DNA of 34,396 nucleotides from an uncultured Clostridia bacterium. Its GTDB lineage: Bacteria; Bacillota; Clostridia; Christensenellales; UBA1242. The position numbers and the translations under genes are program-made. Shown here piece by piece: positions 9,322 through 17,796 of this stretch. The stretch covers positions 1-34,396 of the forward strand of contig CAJFOL010000030.1 in NCBI GenBank assembly GCA_904397185.1. Reading direction: 5' to 3'. The first letter of the stretch is position 1. Every line of letters starts with the position of its first letter. The notes beneath the pieces were generated by a model that did not search any database, was not told the DNA's origin, and saw only the letters and a program-made list of their open reading frames with translations.

Positions 9322-10332
9322 TTAATTCTTGCTTTCATATGGCAAACCAAAATGTTTGTATGCAGGTTCCAAAGCAATCCTCCCTCGAGGAGTTCTAGAA
9401 ATAAATCCAAGTTGTAGTAGATACGGCTCGTAAACATCTTCAATAGTAGATGCATCTTCGCTTATAGTTGCCGAAAGTGTGTCAAGACCAACTGGACCAC
9501 CTCCAAATTTATTTATGATAGACAACATTATTTTTCTATCAATAGTATCTAGTCCCAACTCGTCAATCTCCATTATTTCAAGTGTTCTGTTGGCAATTTC
9601 TTTGGTTACATGTCCTTCGCCCAAAACTTGAGCATAATCCCTCACCCTTTTTAGGAGCCTGTTTGCAATACGAGGAGTCCCCCTTGACCTTTTGGCTATC
9701 TCAAGACTGGCATCCTTATCCATTACAACTCCTAAAATTTTTGCAGAACGGTCTATGATAACCGACAACTCTTCCGTTGAGTATAGTTCAAGTCTGCAAA
9801 TCACACCAAATCTATCACGTAGCGGGTTTGTAAGCATGCCTGCACGTGTGGTTGCACCTATCAAAGTAAACGGCTTAATTTTTAGTCTCATGTTACGAGC
9901 AGATGGTCCCTTGCCTACAATAAAGTCCAGTGCAAAATCTTCCATTGCAGGATACAAAATTTCTTCCACTGTTTTATTCAATCTATGAATTTCATCAATA
10001 AACAGGACATCATTTTGGTTTAGATTTGTTAAAATTGCAGCAAGGTCAGCGGCATGCTCTATTGCAGGACCTGAAGTGACCTTAAATTGAGAGCCAAGTT
10101 CATTTGCAATAATGTGTGAAAGTGTAGTTTTTCCAAGTCCTGGAGGGCCATATAGCAAAACATGGTCGAGACTCTCTTTACGTTCTTTAGCCGCTTTTAT
10201 GTAAACAGAAAGCGATTCTTTGACCTTAGTCTGCCCAATATATTCATCAAATGTGGTAGGTCTAAGCGAATTTTCTATTTCTGCATCTGTCAAGTTTTTG
10301 GTGCTTGTGATAAATCTTTCATTACCTTCCAT
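9322..10332 (-). CDS. ruvB: Holliday junction DNA helicase RuvB
   Basis: Walker [49 protein letters not shown]. Confidence 0.98.
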   Translation of the reverse strand: MEGNERFITSTKNLTDAEIENSLRPTTFDEYIGQTKVKESLSVYIKAAKERKESLDHVLLYGPPGLGKTTLSHIIANELGSQFKVTSGPAIEHAADLAAILTNLNQNDVLFIDEIHRLNKTVEEILYPAMEDFALDFIVGKGPSARNMRLKIKPFTLIGATTRAGMLTNPLRDRFGVICRLELYSTEELSVIIDRSAKILGVVMDKDASLEIAKRSRGTPRIANRLLKRVRDYAQVLGEGHVTKEIANRTLEIMEIDELGLDTIDRKIMLSIINKFGGGPVGLDTLSATISEDASTIEDVYEPYLLQLGFISRTPRGRIALEPAYKHFGLPYESKN

Positions 10333-10931
10333 TATCCCTTATACCCCCTCAGTGATTTAGAAATAATCTCTTCCGCTGTTGCATTATTCCCAGCATTTGC
10401 CCTAGCAAGCATATATGCCTCATTTTTAGAAATGCCAAGGCTGATAAGTGTATCAGTCGCCATCTGCACAGCATCCTCATCATAGTTAATATCATAAGAA
10501 GAGTTTTGCTCAGCATTGCCGAATGCTAAGGCAGTTATTTTATCCTTTAGTTCAAGGCAAATTCGCTCAGCAGTTTTCTTACCTAAACCTTTAATCTTTG
10601 AAAGCAATTTTGTGTCTTCATTGGCTATTGCTACTGTTAAATCTGATATGCTTAAACCTGACAATATTGATATTGCCATTTTAGGACCAACTCCATTTAC
10701 AGTTATTAACTTATAAAACAATTCTCTTTCTTCAACAGTTGAAAAACCAAAGAGCGACACACCATCCTCTCGCACAGCCATGTATGTATATATTTTTGCA
10801 CTTTCTCCTTGATAAGGAAGGCTTACTAGTGTGTTATTTGATACATTCAACTCAAAACCAATGCCATTAACATCAATGACAAGCAAATTTTCTCTCTTTT
10901 CTTCTATAACTCCAACTAAAAATGATATCAT
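10332..10931 (-). CDS. ruvA: Holliday junction branch migration protein RuvA
   Basis: [23 protein letters not shown] and [22 protein letters not shown] helix-hairpin-helix motifs. Confidence 0.97.
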   Translation of the reverse strand: MISFLVGVIEEKRENLLVIDVNGIGFELNVSNNTLVSLPYQGESAKIYTYMAVREDGVSLFGFSTVEERELFYKLITVNGVGPKMAISILSGLSISDLTVAIANEDTKLLSKIKGLGKKTAERICLELKDKITALAFGNAEQNSSYDINYDEDAVQMATDTLISLGISKNEAYMLARANAGNNATAEEIISKSLRGYKG

Positions 10932-10968
10932 TTTATTTCTTCCCCTTTAATAAACATTGAAACGATAG

Positions 10969-11457
10969 TTACACTTTGTTTTGATTTAAACTTGGACTTG
11001 TTTGACTATGGCAAATAGCGACTGCAAGTGCATCTGCAGCATCATCTGGTTTTGGTATTGAATTAAGCCCCAAAATTGCCTTAACCATGTATTGAACTTG
11101 TGCTTTTTCTGCTCGTCCCTGTCCTGTAAGTGCTTGTTTTATTTGAAGCGGTGTGTATTCATAAATGTTTCCGCAATATTTTTGACAAGCAAGAACAATC
11201 ACACCTCTCGCCTGGGCAACTTGGATGATGGTCTTTTGATTTTTAAAATAAAAAAGTTCCTCAATTGCCACGACCTCTGGCTTAAATTTATCAAATAAAT
11301 ATTTGAGGCTAGCATCTATCGCTTCTAGTCTCACTGGCAAACTATCTTCCTTTGGTGTCGTTATTGCACCATAATCAACAACCATATCTTTTTTTGATGT
11401 GTCGATTATACCATAACCTATTATTGCATAACCTGGGTCTATTCCTAAAATTACCAT
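10969..11457 (-). CDS. ruvC: Crossover junction endodeoxyribonuclease RuvC
   Basis: MVILGIDPGYAIIGYG, VVAIEELFYFKNQKTI, PDDAADALAVAICH. Confidence 0.97.
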   Translation of the reverse strand: MVILGIDPGYAIIGYGIIDTSKKDMVVDYGAITTPKEDSLPVRLEAIDASLKYLFDKFKPEVVAIEELFYFKNQKTIIQVAQARGVIVLACQKYCGNIYEYTPLQIKQALTGQGRAEKAQVQYMVKAILGLNSIPKPDDAADALAVAICHSQTSPSLNQNKV

Positions 11458-11463
11458 GTATAT

Positions 11464-11492
11464 ATTTTACAATATACATTCAAATATGTCAA
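11464..11492 (-). promoter_or_regulatory. sigma-A promoter TTGACA-17-TAAAAT placed immediately before the ruvC ATG
   Basis: minus strand: -35 at 11487-11492, -10 at 11464-11469; ATG at 11457. Confidence 0.7.
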
Positions 11493-11494
11493 AT

Positions 11495-11578
11495 TTTATA
11501 AACTATGTGATGATAAAATTTTATTTGCATAAAATTTTATTAAATTCTAAAGAATTTGGTGCTTTGCCCACCAGCACA
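11495..11578 (+). repeat. Intergenic repeat copy B
   Basis: TTTATAAACTATGTGATGATAAAATTTTATTTGCATAAAATTTTATTAAATTCTAAAGAATTTGGTGCTT matches the reverse complement of 4171-4253. Confidence 0.85.
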
Positions 11579-11715
11579 AGTTTAAATAAAAGTCAGCCTC
11601 GTTCAAATGTGACTTTACCACAATTAACTGTATAAACTTTTAGAAGTAATATTTTTTAATTCAGTTATCCCTCCTCAAAACCTAAATATATCTTCTCAAA
11701 AAATAAAAATGGTAG

Positions 11716-11985
11716 TTACATACCATTTTCATCTTCATCATTTTGTTTGTTTTCATCATCTTTACTTTCATCTTGCTCTTTAGCATCTTTCTTATTCTTT
11801 TTTTCGACTGGTGGGAAAAAAGATAATTGAGCCCGACCATCACCAGATGCAATTTCATACAAGCCTGCATTTTTAATCATCTCGCCCGTCTTTTTCTCTT
11901 CTTTTACTTTTTGGTCATTAAGCCAAAGTTCATGCAACCAATCTTCTCGGTCTTCTTCCCATTTTGTGTAATCATTCCAACCCAT
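11716..11985 (-). CDS. Small acidic-tailed protein of unknown function (89 aa from MGWNDYTKW)
   Basis: AGAGGAGAAAAT RBS precedes the internal ATG at 11985; K/D/E/N-rich C-terminus; promoter TTGATA-17-TATACT at 12033-12061. Confidence 0.65.
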   Translation of the reverse strand: MGWNDYTKWEEDREDWLHELWLNDQKVKEEKKTGEMIKNAGLYEIASGDGRAQLSFFPPVEKKNKKDAKEQDESKDDENKQNDEDENGM

Positions 11986-12032
11986 ATTTTCTCCTCTGTT
12001 CATTTTATAAAGAAATATCTTTATTCTAGTTT

Positions 12033-12061
12033 AGTATATCATATTATTATGATTTTATCAA
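12033..12061 (-). promoter_or_regulatory. sigma-A-like promoter TTGATA-17-TATACT for the small acidic protein
   Basis: hexamers and spacer read directly on the minus strand. Confidence 0.6.
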
Positions 12062-12140
12062 TAACTTTTTTAAAAAAAATTCAACTTTTCGTTTAATACA
12101 TTTTATACACAATCAATGTCTAATGCTAAAAAATAAAATA

Positions 12141-12174
12141 AAAAAAGTTTCAATGAAAACATTAAAACTTTTTT
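12141..12174 (-). terminator. Intrinsic terminator of yebC overlapping its stop codon
   Basis: AAAAAGTTT-c-AATG-aaaa-CATT-a-AAACTTTTT hairpin with T-run on the minus strand. Confidence 0.7.
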
Positions 12175-12910
12175 ATTCTTCATCTTCTGGAAGGTTTACA
12201 TTATGATAAACTTCTTGTACATCATCAAGATCTTCAAGAGTATCTATCATTTTTGTGAATTTAGATAATTTTTCTTCATCTAAATCGATATATGAGTCTG
12301 GTATCATACTAGTCTCTGCACTAAGTACATTATAGCCAGCATTTGACAATGCATCACTTAATTTATTATGCTCATTTGGTGATGTTATTATTTCAAAATA
12401 ATCGTCGTACTCAACAACATCAAGGGCACCTTCATCTAGTGCAGTAAGCATAAGTTCATCACCGTTCACTTTGTCATTTTTTTCAACGTCAACGACACCT
12501 TTTCTTTGAAAAAGATAACTAACACAGCCATTAGACCCTAGTGAACCACCAAATTTATCAAATGCATGTCTAACATCGCCTGCTGTTCTATTCTTATTAT
12601 CAGTCAAACACTCCACAATAACTGCAGAGCCACCACTGCCATAGCCTTCATATGTACAACTTTCGTAATTTATCCCAGAAAGTTCCCCTGCGGCTTTTTT
12701 AATACTTCTTTCTATTGTATCGTTAGGCATATTGTTTTGTTTAGCCTTTGCAATTATATCTTTCAACTTTGGGTTAGATACTGGGTCCGATCCACCTGCT
12801 TTAACACAAACAGCAATCTCTCTACCTATCTTAGTAAAAATCTTACCACGTGCAGCATCACTTTTACCCTTACGTGCTTGAATGTTGTGCCATTTAGAAT
12901 GTCCTGACAT
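12173..12910 (-). CDS. yebC: YebC/PmpR family protein
   Basis: [32 protein letters not shown] signature. Confidence 0.97.
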   Translation of the reverse strand: MSGHSKWHNIQARKGKSDAARGKIFTKIGREIAVCVKAGGSDPVSNPKLKDIIAKAKQNNMPNDTIERSIKKAAGELSGINYESCTYEGYGSGGSAVIVECLTDNKNRTAGDVRHAFDKFGGSLGSNGCVSYLFQRKGVVDVEKNDKVNGDELMLTALDEGALDVVEYDDYFEIITSPNEHNKLSDALSNAGYNVLSAETSMIPDSYIDLDEEKLSKFTKMIDTLEDLDDVQEVYHNVNLPEDEE

Positions 12911-12939
12911 ATTTTTCTCCTTTATAAAAATCCATAACT

Positions 12940-12968
12940 ATTATATTAAAAATGTAATTAATTGTCAA
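12940..12968 (-). promoter_or_regulatory. sigma-A promoter TTGACA-17-TATAAT for yebC
   Basis: minus strand: -35 at 12963-12968, -10 at 12940-12945. Confidence 0.8.
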
Positions 12969-12969
12969 A

Positions 12970-13704
12970 TTATTGATTAAAATTATTTTTAGAAATCTCA
13001 TACATAATTATAGAACCTGATACAGATGCATTTAAACTTTCAACATTATTTTTCATAGGGATAGATACCGAAGTTTCGCAAATGCTTGATATCTCTTTTG
13101 ATACCCCCTGTCCTTCGTTTCCAACAACAACTCCAACAATGTCTTTGGCAGAAAAGTCAAATATATTTACTCCGTGCATATCCGCCTTTAAAAGGTCTAG
13201 TTTCCACTGCTTAGCGAGTTTTATAAAGTCATTTCTTGATAACTCCATGACTTTTATATTAAAAATTGTTCCAACACTGCTTCTAATAAGTTTAGAGTTT
13301 GTAACTTTTACACTATCCACTAAATAAACATATTCAAAACCACAAGCACAAGCGGTTCTTATCAAACTCCCAACATTACCTGGATCTTGCAAACCATCTA
13401 TAATGAGGTAGTTAGTTTTTGGCTTTCCCACTATATGTGGTAGGTATTCTGCAATGCATACTACTCCCTGTGGTGTTTTGCTGTCTGAAAGTTGTTCTAT
13501 AACCTTTCGCTCCACTATGTAAAGTATATTGCTGTAATCTTCAAATAGATATGCTTTATCGCTTTCAGCAAAAATATATAATGGCTTTACACCTTTTTGT
13601 AGAGAATCTTTAATAATCTTTATATTATCCAAAAAAAGCAAATAACTATTTTGTCGTTTTTGCTTTTTTAGGTCTTTAATTAAGTTGATATTTGCTTTTT
13701 GCAT
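12970..13704 (-). CDS. TrmH/SpoU-family RNA methyltransferase
   Basis: IDGLQDPGNVGSLIRTACACGF, VVGNEGQGVS and SIPMKNNVESLNASVSGSIIMYE motifs. Confidence 0.92.
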   Translation of the reverse strand: MQKANINLIKDLKKQKRQNSYLLFLDNIKIIKDSLQKGVKPLYIFAESDKAYLFEDYSNILYIVERKVIEQLSDSKTPQGVVCIAEYLPHIVGKPKTNYLIIDGLQDPGNVGSLIRTACACGFEYVYLVDSVKVTNSKLIRSSVGTIFNIKVMELSRNDFIKLAKQWKLDLLKADMHGVNIFDFSAKDIVGVVVGNEGQGVSKEISSICETSVSIPMKNNVESLNASVSGSIIMYEISKNNFNQ

Positions 13705-14045
13705 TATTTAACTTGTCCTACAAGTGCAGAAAAAGCCTCTGGTTCTCTAACAGCCATATCAGCGAGAACTTTTCTATTTAAATCAATTCCCTTACTCTTA
13801 AGTCCTGCAATAAACTTAGAATATGAAATGCCATTTTGTCTGCAACCAGCATTGATTCTTGTAATCCAAAGTGCTCTAAAGTTTCTCTTTTTGATTTTAC
13901 GTCCAACATATGCATATTGTCCGCTTCTCATAACTTGTTGCTTTGCTGTTCTATAAAGTTTAGATTTTGCTCCTCTATAGCCTTTAGCACTTTTAAGAAT
14001 AGAACGACGTTTCTTAACTGCATTAACCGCTCTCTTTACTCTCAT
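13704..14045 (-). CDS. rplT: 50S ribosomal protein L20
   Basis: [67 protein letters not shown]. Confidence 0.98.
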   Translation of the reverse strand: MRVKRAVNAVKKRRSILKSAKGYRGAKSKLYRTAKQQVMRSGQYAYVGRKIKKRNFRALWITRINAGCRQNGISYSKFIAGLKSKGIDLNRKVLADMAVREPEAFSALVGQVK

Positions 14046-14055
14046 CTTTTACCTC

Positions 14056-14250
14056 CTACTTAGCCAAAAGGGATTTGATATTCTGTACATTCTTTCCTGA
14101 AATGTATGATCCCTTTCTTAATTTTCTCTTGTTTGATTGTGACTTCTTTGTAAGGAAGTGTCCTTTTCCTGGTCTTGCAAACTTAACATTTCCGTTTGCT
14201 GTTAAATGAAAACGTTTTTTGCATCCACTATGAGTTTTTTGTTTTGGCAT
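14056..14250 (-). CDS. rpmI: 50S ribosomal protein L35
   Basis: MPKQKTHSGCKKRFHLTANGNVKFARPGKGHFLTKKSQSNKRKLRKG. Confidence 0.98.
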   Translation of the reverse strand: MPKQKTHSGCKKRFHLTANGNVKFARPGKGHFLTKKSQSNKRKLRKGSYISGKNVQNIKSLLAK

Positions 14251-14265
14251 AGTCTTTATCTCCTT

Positions 14266-14766
14266 TTACTTAGTTTTCTTTGGACTTACAACTACAAAAA
14301 TATTTCTTCCAAGAAGTTCAGGTTCTTTATCTGGTGAACCAAGGTCTTGCAGACGCGAACAAAATTCTTTGACTACCTCTATCGCCTTCTTCACATATGC
14401 TTGTTCTCTTCCTTTCATTCTTAAAGTAATCTTTACTTTGTTTCCCTCTTTAAGAAATTTGGAAGCACTTGCAATGCGGTATGCAATATCATGCTCTTCA
14501 ATAGTCATAGAAAGACGTACTTCTTTTACTTCAACTATCTTTTGTGCTTTCTTTATCTCCTTATCTTTTTTGAGAGATTCATACTTGTACTTACCATAGT
14601 CTAATAGTTTACATACTGGTGGAGTAGCATTGCCTGACATCATAACAAGGTCAAGATTTTTGTCTTCAGCAATGGATAAAGCCTCTTCTCGAGACACAAT
14701 ACCAAATTGTTCTCCATCCTCTCCAATAAGTCGCACTTGAGGTGCAGATATTTGTTCGTTTGTCAA
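14266..14766 (-). CDS. infC: Translation initiation factor IF-3, TTG start
   Basis: MTNEQISAPQVRLIGEDGEQFGIVS... PPVCKLLDYGKYKYE; codon at 14766 is TTG, preceded by AAGGAATTA. Confidence 0.97.
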   Translation of the reverse strand: MTNEQISAPQVRLIGEDGEQFGIVSREEALSIAEDKNLDLVMMSGNATPPVCKLLDYGKYKYESLKKDKEIKKAQKIVEVKEVRLSMTIEEHDIAYRIASASKFLKEGNKVKITLRMKGREQAYVKKAIEVVKEFCSRLQDLGSPDKEPELLGRNIFVVVSPKKTK

Positions 14767-14927
14767 TAATTCCTTAAAAATAGTTGTATTCCCCTTTTAA
14801 ATAAAAATTTGGTGGAAGCATAAAATTCCACCAAAAAAATAAATCAAATTAATAATTAAAATGAAATAATTTTTTAACCTAATCAAGCCTATTGCCGACT
14901 GGTGAGAAGTGGAACTTCTACTTTCAT
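14767..14927 (-). ncRNA. infC-rpmI-rplT 5' leader with candidate transcription attenuation
   Basis: ~160-nt leader from promoter TTGACA-17-TATTAT (14934-14962) containing AGAAGTTCCACTTCT hairpin and the terminator above. Confidence 0.65.
14802..14835 (-). terminator. Attenuator-type terminator in the infC leader
   Basis: minus strand TTTGGTGGAA-TTTTATGC-TTCCACCAAA followed by TTTTTATTT. Confidence 0.8.
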
Positions 14928-14933
14928 GTGCAT

Positions 14934-14962
14934 ATAATATCATACTTTTTTCTTAATGTCAA
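14934..14962 (-). promoter_or_regulatory. sigma-A promoter TTGACA-17-TATTAT for infC
   Basis: minus strand: -35 at 14957-14962, -10 at 14934-14939. Confidence 0.8.
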
Positions 14963-14970
14963 CTGTTTTT

Positions 14971-15555
14971 TCAAAAATTTAAAAATTTATTTAAAAATTT
15001 GGCCAAATTCAAAATTATTCTATTAGAATTTTTAAGTGCCCGTTCTTTCATTATTGCCTTAAAAAAAATTGTAATTCCAGCAATTAAAGCGGAAGTCGAA
15101 ATTGAAACCAACATGACAATATTAGCATTATTTATATCATTTGTCAAAGCCACAACTATACAGGCACCGCCCGCTCCACATAATGTGCTACAAATATCAC
15201 CCACCACATCAGCACAAAATGAGCAAACTTTCTCTGAATTTTCACATAACTTTATCCCAATATCTGCCCCTATCTTTTTCTCTTTTGCCCAAGACCTAAA
15301 TGTCTCTATATCTGCACTTGCCACTGCAATGCCTATCATATCAAAAAATACAGATACAAATATAAAGAAGATTATTCCTATAATTGCAATTAATGTTCCC
15401 ATTTTTGAAAGCAAAGTTTGACTTAAAAAGCCAAAGAAAAGCGACATAAACACTGCAATAATAAACATCCTAAATGCCCAGAGACACTTCCTTGAGGCTA
15501 TACTTTGCACTTTGATTCGCTTTTTATTTTCTGCTTGCAATCGTTTCTTTTTCAC
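14971..15555 (-). CDS. Conserved membrane protein of unknown function (distantly resembles clostridial proteins annotated CorB/DUF21-like)
   Basis: About four hydrophobic segments, FDMIGIAVASADIETFRSWAKEKKIGADIGIKLCENSEKVCSFCADVVGDICSTLCGAGGA. Confidence 0.6.
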   Translation of the reverse strand: MKKKRLQAENKKRIKVQSIASRKCLWAFRMFIIAVFMSLFFGFLSQTLLSKMGTLIAIIGIIFFIFVSVFFDMIGIAVASADIETFRSWAKEKKIGADIGIKLCENSEKVCSFCADVVGDICSTLCGAGGACIVVALTNDINNANIVMLVSISTSALIAGITIFFKAIMKERALKNSNRIILNLAKFLNKFLNF

Positions 15556-15593
15556 AATGTAGTATATGCTTCTTATTATGCTAATATGAAAAT

Positions 15594-15800
15594 TTAAACT
15601 TCCTCGAGTGTATCTAAAGTCTCTCTTATTTCAGTGAGTTTCCCTTTTGCTTTATCAAGTTCTTTATAACAAATCTCTATAAGAGATTTTGATTTAGTCA
15701 TAAGTTTAATCACCTCTTCCATTGGAAGAGTTCCACTTTCTATCTTCTCAATAATCGAATTTAATTCTTTTGATGCTTCTTCGTAAGTCATCTTTTCCAT
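15594..15800 (-). CDS. xseB: Exodeoxyribonuclease VII small subunit
   Basis: MTYEEASKELNSIIEKIESGTLPMEEVIKLMTKSKSLIEICYKEL. Confidence 0.95.
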   Translation of the reverse strand: MEKMTYEEASKELNSIIEKIESGTLPMEEVIKLMTKSKSLIEICYKELDKAKGKLTEIRETLDTLEEV

Positions 15801-15802
15801 AA

Positions 15803-16978
15803 TTATTCTCCTTTTATTGGTCTTGCTTTTATCTTCCCATCAATAAAGTTGATTGTCAAGTCATTATCTTTATTTAATTGTGTAAGGCTTAAAACTGAAA
15901 TATTATTTTGTTCTATCTTCGCATATCCTTGAGATAGTATCTTTTTAGGGTCGATATTTTTTATAGTTGTTTCTATTAATCCTAAGTCATAATATTGCTG
16001 ATTTATAAAACTTTCACAACTATTTAAAAAATCATACTTCTTGTTATTAAAATTATTTTCTTCTTTTACAAGCCTCTTCTCAATAACATTAAACAATTTG
16101 TAATTGATCATATTGAAGGCATTTATATTTTTATTTATGATTTTCTTTACTTCGCTATATAAAAGTTCGAACATACCCCACATTTCTGCACGTTTACCAC
16201 TCAAATCAAAAGTCAATAGTTCTGCCGCCGCTGAAGGTGTTGGAGCCCTTAAGTCACTTACGAAGTCTATTATGGTATAGTCTGTTTCATGTCCAACAGC
16301 CGAGACTATTGGCTTTGGGCAGTTGTAAGTCGCACTTGCCACAACTTCTGTGTTATATGCCCAAAGGTCTTCTAAAGAACCACCACCTCGAGCAACCACT
16401 ATAACATCAATTTTATCATATTTACCCATAACTTCTATTGCATGAGCGATTTCATTTTCTGCATTTAAACCTTGGACTTTAGTGTTATACAAAACGATAT
16501 CGACCATTGGATTACGACGCCAAGCCACATTTTTAATATCTTGAATTACCGCACCTTCTTTAGAAGTTATAACACCTATACGTTTGATTTCACTTGGTAT
16601 TTTTTTCTTATGATGCTCGTCAAAAAGTCCTTCGTGTTGCAGTTTGTCTTTTAATTTTAAAAACTGTTCATATAATTCGCCTAAGCCCACTTTTTCAAGT
16701 TTAATTACATTAAAATTCAATCTGCCACCTTTTATATAATAATTAGGTGAACCTGTCACTATAACTTTATCTCCCTCCTTAATATCAATAAACAGATTAG
16801 GATAAAAAGATACACATGAGAGAGAAGAACTCTCGTCCTTTAACGAAAAATAAAACACATTACGAGACGAACTAATACCAAAAATTTCTCCAACAACTGG
16901 TATGTTGTGGAGAAGTTCTTCGGCATCAAAAATTTGCTTAATGTAGGTATTTAGTTTTGTGACAGTTATTGCTTCCAT
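15803..16978 (-). CDS. xseA: Exodeoxyribonuclease VII large subunit
   Basis: RIGVITSKEGAVIQDI, VIVVARGGGSLEDLWAYNTE, VSAVGHETDYTIIDFVSDLRAPTPSAAAEL. Confidence 0.97.
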   Translation of the reverse strand: MEAITVTKLNTYIKQIFDAEELLHNIPVVGEIFGISSSRNVFYFSLKDESSSLSCVSFYPNLFIDIKEGDKVIVTGSPNYYIKGGRLNFNVIKLEKVGLGELYEQFLKLKDKLQHEGLFDEHHKKKIPSEIKRIGVITSKEGAVIQDIKNVAWRRNPMVDIVLYNTKVQGLNAENEIAHAIEVMGKYDKIDVIVVARGGGSLEDLWAYNTEVVASATYNCPKPIVSAVGHETDYTIIDFVSDLRAPTPSAAAELLTFDLSGKRAEMWGMFELLYSEVKKIINKNINAFNMINYKLFNVIEKRLVKEENNFNNKKYDFLNSCESFINQQYYDLGLIETTIKNIDPKKILSQGYAKIEQNNISVLSLTQLNKDNDLTINFIDGKIKARPIKGE

Positions 16979-16986
16979 ACATTCCT

Positions 16987-17385
16987 TTATTCTTCTTTAC
17001 TATTTAAAGATTTTACAATTGTAGATAGCACTCCATTGACAAATTTACCACTATTTTCGGTCGAATATTTTTTTGCAATTTTCACTGCTTCATTTATGAC
17101 TACTTGATAAGGTGTTTTGATATACTTTATTTCCGCTATTGCCTCACAAAGAATAGCGAGGTCAACTTTATAAACCCTATTTAATTCATATCCAACGAGA
17201 TGTGATGATATAATTTCTCTTATTACTTCTTTATGGTCATCATAACATTTGATAATATCATTTGCAAAACTCACATCTTCTTCTTTCTTTAAAGATGCAA
17301 AAAACTCTTCGTCAGTGAAATTATCTTTGACGAAAAGTCTTTCAAAAATCAATTTAAAAGCAAGTTCTCTAGCATCCGCTCTCAT
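16987..17385 (-). CDS. nusB: Transcription antitermination factor NusB
   Basis: RADARELAFKLIFERL... PYQVVINEAVKIAKKYSTENSGKFVNGVLSTIV. Confidence 0.93.
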   Translation of the reverse strand: MRADARELAFKLIFERLFVKDNFTDEEFFASLKKEEDVSFANDIIKCYDDHKEVIREIISSHLVGYELNRVYKVDLAILCEAIAEIKYIKTPYQVVINEAVKIAKKYSTENSGKFVNGVLSTIVKSLNSKEE

Positions 17386-17747
17386 TGCATAACCTCATCG
17401 CAAGCAACACCATAAACATGGACATTTATCTTCCCTGGTTTTATTCCCACCATAGTGTTTAAAGAATTTTTTATATTTTCTTGTATTCTATATGCCACAT
17501 CGGGGACACTATAACCAATATATACTCTAACATAGACATCCACGTTTACTACACCATTTGTATCGAATTTGATGCTCACACCCTCATTTTTAGGCTTGCA
17601 TATCTTTTTATAAAAAGGTAGATAATCATTGGTAAGCGATTCTACTCCATTAATCTCTTTTGTAGCAAGATTAATAATAGAGAGAAGTATATCCCTATCT
17701 ATCTCCACCTTTCCTTTCTTTTGCAGAGTTGTATTATTTTTAACCAT
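17382..17747 (-). CDS. Asp23/Gls24 family envelope stress response protein
   Basis: Asp23-like body: VNVDVYVRVYIGYSVPDVAYRIQENIKNSLNTMVGIKPGKINVHVYGV. Confidence 0.9.
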   Translation of the reverse strand: MVKNNTTLQKKGKVEIDRDILLSIINLATKEINGVESLTNDYLPFYKKICKPKNEGVSIKFDTNGVVNVDVYVRVYIGYSVPDVAYRIQENIKNSLNTMVGIKPGKINVHVYGVACDEVMQ

Positions 17748-17766
17748 TGTACTCTCCTACTTTAGT

Positions 17767-17796
17767 AGTATAGCACATTACAATATCTTTTTGCAA
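17767..17796 (-). promoter_or_regulatory. sigma-A-like promoter TTGCAA-18-TATACT upstream of the asp23-nusB-xseAB block
   Basis: -35 at 17791-17796 abuts the spoIIIAH stop; -10 at 17767-17772. Confidence 0.55.

Noticed and set aside
11638-11870. Minus-strand ORF 11682-11870 overlapping the small acidic protein
   Set aside because: Alternate frame of the better supported ORF with RBS at 11985; K/M-rich composition artefact.
13446-13466. TGCAATGCATAC inside the TrmH-family gene, resembling the palindrome core at 1413 and 8155
   Set aside because: Lies within conserved coding sequence and the flanking arms are not symmetrical; probably coincidental.
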